From: Pacificibacter marinus
GTDB lineage: Bacteria > Pseudomonadota > Alphaproteobacteria > Rhodobacterales > Rhodobacteraceae
Reading direction: 5' to 3'
NCBI RefSeq assembly: GCF_018860665.1
Contig: NZ_JAHKPK010000018.1
Coordinates: forward strand, 124,001 to 188,000
Length of the DNA: 64,000 bases
A model generated the notes under the pieces. The model was given only the letters and a program-made list of their open reading frames with translations, did no database searches and was not told where the DNA came from. Shown here in pieces: positions 18,295 to 26,793 of this stretch (position 1 is the first letter of the stretch; each line of letters opens with the position of its first letter). The position numbers were made by a program, and so were the translations under genes.

Positions 18295-19347
18295 TCAAGC
18301 TGCGCGCTGTTTCCAGCGGTCATAGGCGTTCAGCCAAGCATTGGCAAACCGCTCGATCTCATCTGTTGTGGTCTCAGGTCCCAAAGACACCCGCATCGCG
18401 CAAGAGGCTTCCAGATCCGAGTATCCCATAGCACGCAAAACGCGGCTGGATTTCACCTTACCGCTGGAACAGGCTGATCCTGCTGACACAGCAAACCCAG
18501 CCAGATCCATTTGCATCACTTGGGTCTCGCCCTTCCAATTGGGTGTGATGACACTCAATGTATTGGGCAGACGTTTTACATCCTTCCCAACACATATGAT
18601 GCCCTCAGCCCCATCTTCAAGCCGCGCTTGCAGTAGATCACGGCGCGTGACCACCTGATCCCAAACGCCATCTGCGATCAGTTTCGCGCTGGCTTCAGCC
18701 GCAGCGCCAAACCCGACGATTCCAAGCAGGTTTTCAGTGCCAGAGCGACGCCCCATTTCTTGGCCTCCGCCCAAAATCTGCGCTTTAACATCCAGACCTT
18801 GTTTAAGCACCAAAGCACCAATGCCTTTAGGACCGCCGATTTTATGCGCCGAGATTAGCGTCATGTCGCAACCCAACCAGTTGAACGCAATGGGCAGTTT
18901 GCCGAACCCTTGGGTCGCATCCACCACAGCAAGGCCTTCAGGTAGGTTTTGTACAATTCCACTTTCAGAATTGGCCAGTTGCAGTGCTGTTTCTGTTCGA
19001 TTTGTGCAAGTCACTGCACCATTTGCATCAACAGTTAAGTCTGTTTCACACCAAGATGACACCGCCTCATGTTCCACATCGGCGCAATGCATCGCGCGAC
19101 CCGCGAGTGCCAAAGCTGCTGCCTCAGTCGCGCCTGATGTGAAAACGATATCGGCGGAACTGGCGCCAAAAGCGTCAGAGACTTGTCCACGCGCTTTTTC
19201 AATTAAGCCCTTAGCAATGCGTCCCTCGCCATGCACAGACGACGGGTTGCCCACCACATCCATAGCGTCAATCATCGCCTCGCGAGCGGCCTGACAGAGC
19301 GGCGCAGTGGCGTTGTAATCCAAATATGTGCGAGGCGCGCGCGCCAT
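18295..19347 (-). CDS. IscS/NifS-type cysteine desulfurase
   Basis: A 350-residue group I cysteine desulfurase, shorter than typical IscS (~400). The N terminus YLDYNATAPL, the PLP lysine in ISAHKIGGPKGIGAL, RSGTEN and the catalytic cysteine in GSACSSGKV are all present. It starts at the iscR stop (TAATG overlap), so the operon encodes two cysteine desulfurases, this one and SufS. The division of labour between them is unknown. IscU and the HscAB chaperones are absent from the window. Confidence 0.9.
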   Translation of the reverse strand: MARAPRTYLDYNATAPLCQAAREAMIDAMDVVGNPSSVHGEGRIAKGLIEKARGQVSDAFGASSADIVFTSGATEAAALALAGRAMHCADVEHEAVSSWCETDLTVDANGAVTCTNRTETALQLANSESGIVQNLPEGLAVVDATQGFGKLPIAFNWLGCDMTLISAHKIGGPKGIGALVLKQGLDVKAQILGGGQEMGRRSGTENLLGIVGFGAAAEASAKLIADGVWDQVVTRRDLLQARLEDGAEGIICVGKDVKRLPNTLSVITPNWKGETQVMQMDLAGFAVSAGSACSSGKVKSSRVLRAMGYSDLEASCAMRVSLGPETTTDEIERFANAWLNAYDRWKQRAA

Positions 19348-19862
19348 TATTCGCTCAGGTCCTCTGATGCCAATTCTTGAGCTTGCGCCTCAACAGCAGC
19401 TTTGCTGTCATCCACCACTTCGACAAAGTTCGGCACCGCAGGGCATGGGCGCAAACCATTGCCAGTGATGTCGGACAAGCGGGTCTGATGCAAAAATACA
19501 TAAACATGCGCTGAAAGCCCTTCCCACAACCTGTTGGTTACCGATTGGGCACGACTGCCAGACACGCCACCTGACGCCCCTGCCCCAGTGTGCATTGCAG
19601 ATACGGTTTCGTCCACAGCCTCAAGTATGTCAGAGACCCGAATATCAGACGGAGATTTCGCCAGCTTATATCCGCCACCAGGCCCACGCACTGAGGTGAC
19701 AAGTTCAGCGCGGCGCAATTTGACGAACAACTGCTCTAGGTAGGGCAAGGATATGTCTTGGCGTTTGGAAATTTCGGACAAAGACAGCAACGCGCCGTCA
19801 TTTTGAAGCGCAAGATCCGCCAAGGCGACCATCGCGTAGCGGCCCTTTGTTGATAACTTCAT
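19347..19862 (-). CDS. iscR: Rrf2-family regulator IscR
   Basis: A 171-residue winged-helix regulator of Fe-S genes. The N terminus MKLSTKGRYAMVALADLAL, the recognition region SLPYLEQLFVKLRRAELV and the wing RGPGGGYKLAKSP are typical IscR. The three cluster-ligand cysteines of E. coli IscR are absent: the corresponding segment (about residues 88-112) is Gly/Ser/Ala rich, and the only cysteine is in RPCPAVP. Rhodobacter sphaeroides IscR is described as this single-cysteine type. GGGAGA precedes the ATG. It heads the suf operon. Confidence 0.93.
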   Translation of the reverse strand: MKLSTKGRYAMVALADLALQNDGALLSLSEISKRQDISLPYLEQLFVKLRRAELVTSVRGPGGGYKLAKSPSDIRVSDILEAVDETVSAMHTGAGASGGVSGSRAQSVTNRLWEGLSAHVYVFLHQTRLSDITGNGLRPCPAVPNFVEVVDDSKAAVEAQAQELASEDLSE

Positions 19863-19992
19863 ATCTCGATCTCCCATTCAAAGGCGTCGCAAAACGCGAT
19901 TCACCCGCTCTAGCTCAGTGCCTTGCCCCATATTTGCAGTGATTCCCCCGCAAAACGGGTAATTCTTGAGCAAAATCATTGACGTTAGCGCT

Positions 19993-20010
19993 TTGGAGCC
20001 TTAACTCCAA
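19993..20010. promoter_or_regulatory. Palindrome TTGGAG-N6-CTCCAA, candidate IscR or other operator
   Basis: Perfect 6-bp arms with a 6-base spacer, centred about 140 bp upstream of iscR. A dimeric regulator such as IscR is a natural candidate because iscR genes are usually autoregulated. The assignment is inference. Confidence 0.45.
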
Positions 20011-20041
20011 TGCAACTCGTATGCCCTAAAAGAGCAGTTAG

Positions 20042-20058
20042 TTTAGAATGCTTCTAAA
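20042..20058. promoter_or_regulatory. Irr-type iron control element (ICE box)
   Basis: The sequence TTTAGAATGCTTCTAAA is a perfect palindrome with 7-bp arms, matching the published alphaproteobacterial ICE/Irr pattern TTTAGAA-N3-TTCTAAA. It lies about 180 bp upstream of iscR and 142 bp upstream of the forward hydrolase gene. It suggests that Irr, sensing iron through heme, controls the suf operon. Confidence 0.75.
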
Positions 20059-20199
20059 GTTCCTGATCTTATTCGTCAACTATAGCCGGACAGGGCATTT
20101 AACACGAGCACAAAACGACACCCCATAATGGATGTCTCGGCCCGTCCCACGACGTTGTGGTGGCGCAGCTGACAAGACATCTAAGGAGACAGGGACGCA

Positions 20200-20853
20200 A
20201 TGCCCGAAGTGATTTTTCCCGGCCCAGAAGGCCGCCTCGAAGGCCGCTACCACCCACAACGCGCCAAAGATGCCCCCATCGCGATTATCTTGCACCCGCA
20301 CCCACAGTTTGGCGGCACGATGAACAACCGCGTTGTGTACAACATGCATTACGCCTTTCACAAAATGGGTTTCACTGTTTTGCGGTTCAACTTTCGCGGC
20401 GTTGGTCGTTCGCAAGGTGAATACGATCAAGGCATCGGCGAATTGTCTGATGCGGCATCCGCACTCGATTACCTGCAGTCGTTGAACCCGAACGCGAAAC
20501 ATTGCTGGGTCGCGGGCTTTAGCTTTGGTGCTTGGATCGGTATGCAGCTTTTGATGCGCCGCCCCGAGATCACTGGCTTTATCTCTGTGTCGCCCCCCGC
20601 CAATATGTATGATTTCTCGTTCTTGGCCCCGTGCCCGGCATCGGGTTTGATCATCAACGGCACAGCCGACCGCGTGGCGCCGCCCAAAGACACCCATACG
20701 CTTGTGAACAAATTGCACGAGCAAAAGGGCATCACCATCACCCACCAAGAACTTGAAGGTGCTGGCCACTTCTTTGAAGACCCGCATATGGAAGAGATGA
20801 TCGGCAATGTTGACACATATGTGCGCCGCCGATTGACCGAAAACACACGTTAA
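20200..20853 (+). CDS. Alpha/beta hydrolase
   Basis: A 217-residue cytoplasmic alpha/beta-hydrolase of the dienelactone-hydrolase-like group. It has the oxyanion HPHPQFGGTMNN region, FRGVGRSQG, the nucleophile elbow GFSFGAW (serine), an acid in NGTADRVAPP and the catalytic histidine in GAGHFF. The substrate is unknown. AAGGAG lies near 20180-20190. It may form an operon with the next two genes (11-base gap, then overlap). Confidence 0.8.
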   Translation: MPEVIFPGPEGRLEGRYHPQRAKDAPIAIILHPHPQFGGTMNNRVVYNMHYAFHKMGFTVLRFNFRGVGRSQGEYDQGIGELSDAASALDYLQSLNPNAKHCWVAGFSFGAWIGMQLLMRRPEITGFISVSPPANMYDFSFLAPCPASGLIINGTADRVAPPKDTHTLVNKLHEQKGITITHQELEGAGHFFEDPHMEEMIGNVDTYVRRRLTENTR

Positions 20854-20864
20854 GGACTGCTGCT

Positions 20865-21134
20865 ATGGGGATTATGGACGACCTATCGGACGATCTTGCA
20901 AAAGACGCCATCAAAGCGATGGATGTGATCGGCGATGAACAGTTTATCCAGCAAGTGTCCCAAGTGATTGGCGCGACATCGACCACCACACAAGAGGCGT
21001 TTAACACCGCCGCGCGTGTGCGTTTGGCCGAACGTCGCGCCCGTGACTATATTTTACAACGCGTGAAAGAACACAAAGCGGGTTTGGCCCCAACGGCCCC
21101 GCCCCCAAGTGCGGAAGATGACTTTGAAGTCTAA
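20865..21134 (+). CDS. Conserved small helical hypothetical protein
   Basis: An 89-residue mostly helical, acidic-ended protein (DDLSDDLAKDAIKAMDVIGD... RLAERRARDYILQRVKEHKAG). It ends in a proline-rich tail PTAPPPSAEDD. No family named. The end overlaps the following HD-protein gene by 17 bases, suggesting coupled translation. Confidence 0.6.
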   Translation: MGIMDDLSDDLAKDAIKAMDVIGDEQFIQQVSQVIGATSTTTQEAFNTAARVRLAERRARDYILQRVKEHKAGLAPTAPPPSAEDDFEV

Positions 21135-22305
21135 CCCCAAAGATCTGGCGCGTCTCAATGCGCAATTCGCGTTTTTGTTAGAGGCCGATAAGCTCAAAAC
21201 CGTTGACCGCGCCAATCAAGTGATGGATCGGTCTCGGTTCGAAAATTCTGCCGAACATTCATGGCATGCGGCGCTCTTAGCGGTGCTCTGCGCGCCTTTG
21301 GCGGGTGCAGATGTTGATTTGGCGCGCGTGATCGAAATGTTGATCTTACACGATATCGTTGAAATCGACGCAGGCGACCATCCAATCCATATCACCCACA
21401 ATCCCCAAGATATTGAGCTGGCCGAACAGGCTGCCGCGGCCCGTATTTACGGGCTTCTGCCCGATGATATCGCGGATCACTATCTGACCACATGGCGCGA
21501 ATTTGAGGCCATGCAGACGCCAAGTGCGCGTTTTGCCAAATCCATCGACTTCCTCGCGCCCGCGCTGCAGTGCCTTGGCGCGCCTGTGCAACTGGACGAG
21601 GAACGCGAGATTGTGGAACGCAATCTATATCGAGGGCGCGCGTCCAAAATCAAAGATCTGTTTCCTGCGCTTTATGAATTCACGTTGGCCTTGTTTGAGA
21701 CCCGCGCGACGGATCCTGTGATGGATCAGCGCTATGCCTTTTGGTGTGAAGCAGACCGTCTGAAAAGCATTTTGCGTGCCACGCCAATCATGGATGGATC
21801 GCGTCCTGAAAACTCAGGTGAGCATTCGTGGCATGTGATGCTCTACGCGCTGACCTTGACCGACCAAGCCCGTGGCGCGATTGATGCCTCGCGCGCGATT
21901 ACGATGATGCTTTTGCATGATATCGTCGAAGTGGACGCAGGCGACACGCCTATCCATGGTGCCGTAACAGCAGAGGCGCAACAAGCCCAAGAAGCCGCCG
22001 AAATCAAAGCCGCAGATCGCCTATTTGGGCTGTTGCCAAGCGATCAAGGTCAAAACCTGCGCGGCATTTGGGAAGAGTTTGAAGCGGCACAGACACCAAC
22101 GGCGCTCTACGCCAAATCCATTGACCGCGCGCAGCCCGTTTTGCACAACTTGGCAAACGATGGCGGGTCTTGGCGCAAATACACGGTCTCATTGAGCCAG
22201 CTGGACACCCGCGTTGGCGATAAAATCACCCGTGGCTGCCCTGCCCTTTGGCGCTTCATTCGTGCCCGTGTGGAACCTTGGTTTACCGCCCAAAACGCAC
22301 TGTGA
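21118..22305 (+). CDS. Tandem double HD-domain phosphohydrolase
   Basis: A 395-residue protein made of two copies of a YfbR/HDDC2-like HD domain (5'-deoxynucleotidase type), about residues 5-195 and 205-395. Each copy has the HD-family metal site: ENSAEHSWH with LHDIVEIDAGDHPIH in the first, and ENSGEHSWH with LHDIVEVDAGDTPIH in the second. Both look catalytically complete. Single-domain relatives dephosphorylate deoxynucleoside monophosphates. The start is uncertain: the ATG at 21118 has GGAAG directly adjacent, and a GTG at 21109 is also in frame. Confidence 0.8.
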   Translation: MTLKSNPKDLARLNAQFAFLLEADKLKTVDRANQVMDRSRFENSAEHSWHAALLAVLCAPLAGADVDLARVIEMLILHDIVEIDAGDHPIHITHNPQDIELAEQAAAARIYGLLPDDIADHYLTTWREFEAMQTPSARFAKSIDFLAPALQCLGAPVQLDEEREIVERNLYRGRASKIKDLFPALYEFTLALFETRATDPVMDQRYAFWCEADRLKSILRATPIMDGSRPENSGEHSWHVMLYALTLTDQARGAIDASRAITMMLLHDIVEVDAGDTPIHGAVTAEAQQAQEAAEIKAADRLFGLLPSDQGQNLRGIWEEFEAAQTPTALYAKSIDRAQPVLHNLANDGGSWRKYTVSLSQLDTRVGDKITRGCPALWRFIRARVEPWFTAQNAL

Positions 22306-22338
22306 CAAAGCACACTTTGGACGATTTTCAGCGCAGCC

Positions 22339-23814
22339 TTAAAGGCCGTAAATACCGCTGAATTTCTCTTCGAGATAATCCAACAATGGCACTTCCGTGG
22401 GCTCAAACCCGCAGGCATGCACGATCGTGTCATGCGGTGTGCGCAGGCCCCCGTATTGCTGCAGGTTTTCGCGCAACCAATCCGTGGCAAGAGATGTGTC
22501 CCCCTTGGCCAAAGCCGCATCAATGCCAGAAACCTCATTACGCATCGCTGTGTTCAAACAGCCCGCATAGACGTTGCCCAATGAATAGGTCGGGAAATAG
22601 CCGAAGAGGCCAACGGGCCAATGCACGTCTTGCAAACAGCCGTTGGACACCTTGTCGACCTTTACGCCAAAATCGGCTTCGAACCGCGCGTTCCACGCCT
22701 CTGGCAGGTCTTTGATTTCCAAAGCACCAGAGATAATGTCGCGTTCCAGATCAAAGCGCAAAAGCACATGCAGGTTGTATTGAATTTCGTCGCTTTCGGT
22801 GCGGATAAAGCCTTTGGTGACGCGGTTCACAGCTGCGTAAAACCCTTCAGCGCTATTGATACCGAAATCGCCAAAGCTGCTCCGCATTTTGCCATACAGG
22901 TATTCCGTATAAGCACGCGAGCGGCCCAACTGGTTCTCGTAAATCCGCGATTGGCTTTCATGCACGCCCATCGACACGCCCCCGCCAAGCGGTGTGAACA
23001 GATGCGCGTCATCAATGCCTAGCTCGTAACAGGCATGGCCAACTTCGTGGATCGTAGAATACAGGCAGTTGAACGGATCATCATGGGATGTGCGCGTGGT
23101 GATACGCGAATCCGAACCAGAGCCGCTTGAAAACGGATGCACGGCCTTGTCGATCCGACCGCGATTGAAGTCATAGCCAAAGCTTTTCGCGACCTCATGG
23201 GTCAGCGCCATTTGCGCCGCCTCATCGAAGGTACCGCTGACGCCCTTGGGTTGATCAGCGCCCAAAACCTTATCACGCAGCGCGCTTAAACGAGGACGCA
23301 GCGCGCCAAACATTGCAGACAACTCTGCCGCTGTTGCGCCTGGTTCATAGTCTTGCAGCATCGCATCATACAGATCGCCGCCATCGGCCAAAGCCGCCGC
23401 TTCTTCGCGTTTGAGCGCCACCACGCGTTCGAAGGTCGGGGCGAAATGGGCGAAATCATCATTGGCGCGCGCCTCGGCCCAAATGCCTTGGGACAATGAT
23501 GTCACCTTAGCAATTTCAGTGGCCAAATCGGCGGGCACCTTGGTGTTACGCGCATAAGACCGCGTGATGTGGCGCAGGTTTGCAGCCTGCACCGCATCCA
23601 ATCCCTGTGGATCGATCGCCGCCAGCCACGCCCCCACACGCGGGTCTGTGCGCCGCGCGTGCAACACGGTTTCCATCGCGGACAGTTCTTCACCGCGTTG
23701 GGCGGCTGCACCTTCGGGCATGATGGTTTCTTGATCCCAATTGAGCCGCCCAGCAACAGATCCAAGCGCCTCGGTGGTTTTTTGAAACGCCATTAAGTCA
23801 GTATATGCAGTCAT
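22339..23814 (-). CDS. Carboxypeptidase M32 (Taq-type metallocarboxypeptidase)
   Basis: A 491-residue cytoplasmic zinc carboxypeptidase of family M32. The HEVGH zinc motif is near residues 259-263, with HESQSRIYEN downstream supplying the third ligand. WDQETIMP near the N terminus and the conserved C-terminal IRTESDEIQYNLHV and YFPTYSLGN are family features. It begins 2 bases after the heme A synthase stop, so both are likely cotranscribed. General peptide turnover is the expected role. Confidence 0.92.
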   Translation of the reverse strand: MTAYTDLMAFQKTTEALGSVAGRLNWDQETIMPEGAAAQRGEELSAMETVLHARRTDPRVGAWLAAIDPQGLDAVQAANLRHITRSYARNTKVPADLATEIAKVTSLSQGIWAEARANDDFAHFAPTFERVVALKREEAAALADGGDLYDAMLQDYEPGATAAELSAMFGALRPRLSALRDKVLGADQPKGVSGTFDEAAQMALTHEVAKSFGYDFNRGRIDKAVHPFSSGSGSDSRITTRTSHDDPFNCLYSTIHEVGHACYELGIDDAHLFTPLGGGVSMGVHESQSRIYENQLGRSRAYTEYLYGKMRSSFGDFGINSAEGFYAAVNRVTKGFIRTESDEIQYNLHVLLRFDLERDIISGALEIKDLPEAWNARFEADFGVKVDKVSNGCLQDVHWPVGLFGYFPTYSLGNVYAGCLNTAMRNEVSGIDAALAKGDTSLATDWLRENLQQYGGLRTPHDTIVHACGFEPTEVPLLDYLEEKFSGIYGL

Positions 23815-23816
23815 TA

Positions 23817-24971
23817 TCAGGTTCCTCGGACAGATTGGGTTTTGGGGTATTGGCTCAAAAACCGCGCCCGCAAGACTGATACAAACAAGGCCACGGCCCC
23901 GATTTGATGCGCAAGGCCAAGATGCATCGGCGCGCCATGCAGCACTGTGACGATGCCCAAAGCCACCTGCAAGAACAAGATCGCAGCCATCATATTAAAG
24001 GCCGCAGCCGTGCTGCGATTGGCTGATTTACGCGCGCGCAACCATACTGTCAGCCCATAAATGAACACGACATATCCCATCATCCGATGCATGAATTGCA
24101 CAAGACCGGCATCTTCAAAGAAATTGCGCCACATCGGCGTCAAACTTAACGGATCAGGTGGCAAGAATTGTCCGCCCATCAACGGCCAATCGGTAAACCC
24201 GCGCCCAGCATCAATACCCGCAACCAAAGCCCCCAGCAAAATTTGCAAAAACACCATATGCAGCATCCCTGTGCCTTTGGTGAACAGCTTGGCATCACGG
24301 TTGCGCCGCGCTTGCATGAGTTCGCCCTCAGACTGGCTGAGTTGGAACACGTACCACGCAATAAATCCAAGGATCACAAAGGCCAACCCAAGATGGGTTG
24401 CGAGCCTATAGGACGCCACATCCAAACGATCTCCAGTGAGGCCAGAGGAGACCATCCACCAGCCAATCGCGCCCTGAAGACCGCCCAAAGCGCCGATGAA
24501 CAGCAGTTTTTTGGTCCAACCTGTGGGGATTTTACGCGCGAGGGCGAAGCCTGCAAAGCCAAGGAACCAAACAAGTCCGATGGTGCGGCCCAATTGACGA
24601 TGACCCCATTCCCACCAATAGATCGCCTTGAATTCAGACAAAGACATGCCAGCGTTTTGCAGCTGATATTCGGGTATTTCTTTGTATTTCTCGAACTCTG
24701 TTGCCCAAGCTGCCGCATTCATCGGCGGCATGGCACCCGTGACAGGCTTCCATTCCGTGATCGACAGACCGGAATCCGTCAAACGCGTCATGCCCCCCAC
24801 AGCGATCATCACCATCACCATAGCAAACAAGATCAACAGCCAAGCGCGGATGCCTTTGCGTGCGCCGGATTTGCCTGTATCGATCAAGCCACCTTTGGGG
24901 GCTGATACAGGTTTTGCGTCTGCGCCGACCTCTTCAAAAATACTGCGTTTCGATGTTGGTTTTTGAGCCAT
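23817..24971 (-). CDS. ctaA: Heme A synthase, COX15/CtaA type 2
   Basis: A 384-residue inner-membrane enzyme that oxidises the heme O methyl group to heme A for aa3-type cytochrome oxidase. It has about eight membrane segments. Conserved features are GGMTRLTDSGLSITEWKP, WEWGHRQLGR (heme-ligand histidine), YRLATHLG, FMHRMMGY and GLAHQIGAV (further histidines). The start at 24969-24971 excludes a poorly coding upstream extension. Length fits the alphaproteobacterial/mitochondrial type. Confidence 0.93.
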   Translation of the reverse strand: MAQKPTSKRSIFEEVGADAKPVSAPKGGLIDTGKSGARKGIRAWLLILFAMVMVMIAVGGMTRLTDSGLSITEWKPVTGAMPPMNAAAWATEFEKYKEIPEYQLQNAGMSLSEFKAIYWWEWGHRQLGRTIGLVWFLGFAGFALARKIPTGWTKKLLFIGALGGLQGAIGWWMVSSGLTGDRLDVASYRLATHLGLAFVILGFIAWYVFQLSQSEGELMQARRNRDAKLFTKGTGMLHMVFLQILLGALVAGIDAGRGFTDWPLMGGQFLPPDPLSLTPMWRNFFEDAGLVQFMHRMMGYVVFIYGLTVWLRARKSANRSTAAAFNMMAAILFLQVALGIVTVLHGAPMHLGLAHQIGAVALFVSVLRARFLSQYPKTQSVRGT

Positions 24972-25111
24972 GCGATGCGCCCCTATATGTGCGGTGTTTG
25001 CATGGGAAACTAGGCAGCACCCCGCCCAAGGGCAAGCACATCCAGACGTCAAAAGACGCTTTGACGCGCTTAAATTTGAAAAACTATCCATTGAACGCGC
25101 ATATCGCGGGT

Positions 25112-25885
25112 CTAGCGACCCGAACCGCGTTCTTTCCAGCGTTTCATTTGTCGCATCATTCCGTGCATCATCTGCACATCCATCTTGGTCATCGGCATCC
25201 GCGACCACAGATTGCGCAGGTTCAGCTTCATGCTGGTGGCTTTGTCTTCGGGGAAAAAGAACCCTGCTTGATCCAACGTCTCTTCATAATGATCGCCGAG
25301 CTTTTCCATCTCGACATGCCCTGCCCATTCGGTGCCCGCCATTTCCACCACTTCAGGGACGATGTCAGCGGTTTGGCGACGCCATTCATAGGCCGTTAAC
25401 AAGACACATTGCGCGAGATTTAAAGACGGAAACTCAGGGTTGATCGGCACGGTGATCAGCGCATTGGCATGGACCACATCGTCGTTTTCCAACCCTGCCC
25501 GCTCAGGCCCGAACATCACGCCGACTTTGCCACCATTGGCCATAATGGCGCGGGCGTGTTCCATGGCGCGTTCAGGCGACATCACAGGTTTGGTGATGTC
25601 TCGCATCCGCGCGGTGGTCGCAAAAACATAGTCACAATCGGCCAAAGCGTCTGGCACGGTGTCAAACATGCCCGCCTCGTCCAAAAGACGCCCCGCGCCC
25701 GAGGCCATCGCCACGGCTTTTTGATTGGGCCAGCCATCACGCGGATCAACGATGCGCATCCGGTCCAAGCCGAAATTCCACATCGCGCGCGCCGCCCCGC
25801 CGATGTTTTCGCCCATCTGAGGGCGCACCAGAATGAACGCAGGTGTAGGACCGGACAGATCGAAGTCTTGGGGCGTATCGGACAT
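25112..25885 (-). CDS. trmJ: TrmJ-like tRNA 2'-O-methyltransferase (SPOUT)
   Basis: A 257-residue SPOUT-class RNA methylase. TrmJ methylates the ribose of nucleotide 32 in the tRNA anticodon loop. The motifs are ILVRPQMGENIGGAARAMWNFG at the N terminus (motif 1), GVMFGPERAGLENDD (motif 2) and INPEFPSLNLAQCV (motif 3, AdoMet knot). The C-terminal ~80-residue helical extension is typical of TrmJ. The start at 25883-25885 fits the family; an upstream extension is rejected. Confidence 0.85.
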   Translation of the reverse strand: MSDTPQDFDLSGPTPAFILVRPQMGENIGGAARAMWNFGLDRMRIVDPRDGWPNQKAVAMASGAGRLLDEAGMFDTVPDALADCDYVFATTARMRDITKPVMSPERAMEHARAIMANGGKVGVMFGPERAGLENDDVVHANALITVPINPEFPSLNLAQCVLLTAYEWRRQTADIVPEVVEMAGTEWAGHVEMEKLGDHYEETLDQAGFFFPEDKATSMKLNLRNLWSRMPMTKMDVQMMHGMMRQMKRWKERGSGR

Positions 25886-26078
25886 GTGTTGAACTTTCTT
25901 GGTCGTAGCTTGATTGCAGCATGAGATTACAGCAAAGGGGCCTGCGCGTGATAGGCGCAGATCGCCAAATGCGCAAGGGACTGTGACTGCGGACGATGAG
26001 CGGCATGGGACACGCGCAAAGCCTTCCACACAAAGTCTAAAGCCGCTATATCAAACCAAACGTCAAAAGGAGTCGCCC

Positions 26079-26711
26079 ATGTCCGATCACACAGATCAAT
26101 CCGAAGTGCCGCAAATCTATCTGCTGACTCCTGCCGCTTTTGATGTGCAGACATTTCCTGCCCTTTTGGCACAAGTATTGGACGATCATGAAGTCGCTTG
26201 TGTGCGCTTGGCTTTGGCCAGCAAAGACGAAGTTGAACTTGGCCGTGCCGCCGATGCTGTGCGCGAAGTTTGCCATGCGCGTGATGTGGCGATTGTCATC
26301 GATTCCCATGTGGCTTTGGCCGAAAAGCACGGGCTTGACGGGGTGCATTTGCTCGACGGTGCGCGCTCTGTGCGAGATGTGCGCAAAACGCTTGGGGCGG
26401 ATGCGATTGTCGGCGCATTTTGTGGGGCCACGCGTCATGATGGCATGACGGCTGGCGAAATTGGCGCGGATTACGTGGCCTTTGGCCCTGCGGGGGCCAG
26501 TGGCCTTGGCACTGGCGAGCAGGCGGAAAAAGATTTGTTTGAATGGTGGTCGTTGATGATCGAAGTGCCAGTTGTCGCCGAAGGCGCTTTGGACGTGGAG
26601 ACGATCAAAGCCTTGACGCCACACACTGATTTCTTTGCCATTGGTGATGAAATTTGGGGCCAAGACGACCCAAGTGCAGCATTGGGCACTTTGATCGCAG
26701 CCATGGGCTAA
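26079..26711 (+). CDS. Thiamine phosphate synthase-like protein (TenI/ThiE family), divergent
   Basis: A 210-residue TIM-barrel protein related to ThiE/TenI, seen in DGVHLLDG, VGAFCGATRH and GADYVAFGPAG. The ThiE active-site segments are altered: the VNDR loop is replaced by VIDSH and the T-x-T-K phosphate segment is missing. A true ThiE is encoded at 37974-38588, so this copy probably has another job (isomerase-like TenI or a lost function). AAAAGGAG precedes the ATG. It is divergent from trmJ. Confidence 0.7.
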   Translation: MSDHTDQSEVPQIYLLTPAAFDVQTFPALLAQVLDDHEVACVRLALASKDEVELGRAADAVREVCHARDVAIVIDSHVALAEKHGLDGVHLLDGARSVRDVRKTLGADAIVGAFCGATRHDGMTAGEIGADYVAFGPAGASGLGTGEQAEKDLFEWWSLMIEVPVVAEGALDVETIKALTPHTDFFAIGDEIWGQDDPSAALGTLIAAMG

Positions 26712-26750
26712 TCGGGCCTGCTAACGCATATATTTACATGAATAACTTAC

Positions 26751-26778
26751 TTTAAGGCCCCCTCAGCGGGGTCTTTTA
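26751..26778 (+). terminator. Terminator after the ThiE-like gene
   Basis: A short stem GGCCCC/GGGGTC (one G-U) is followed by TTTT, between the convergent ThiE-like gene and olsA. Confidence 0.6.
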
Positions 26779-26793
26779 GTGTCAGCTATCGCT

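Larger units (their letters stand above)
19863..20199. promoter_or_regulatory. Divergent control region of the iscR-suf operon
   Basis: This 337-base region between iscR and a forward hydrolase gene contains two palindromes annotated separately (19993-20010 and 20042-20058). No other gene is seen. The -35/-10 elements for either direction cannot be assigned with confidence. Confidence 0.6.

Noticed and set aside
20080-20787. A 235-codon reverse frame
   Set aside because: It is antisense to the alpha/beta hydrolase gene, which has intact catalytic motifs, and it shows no family features.
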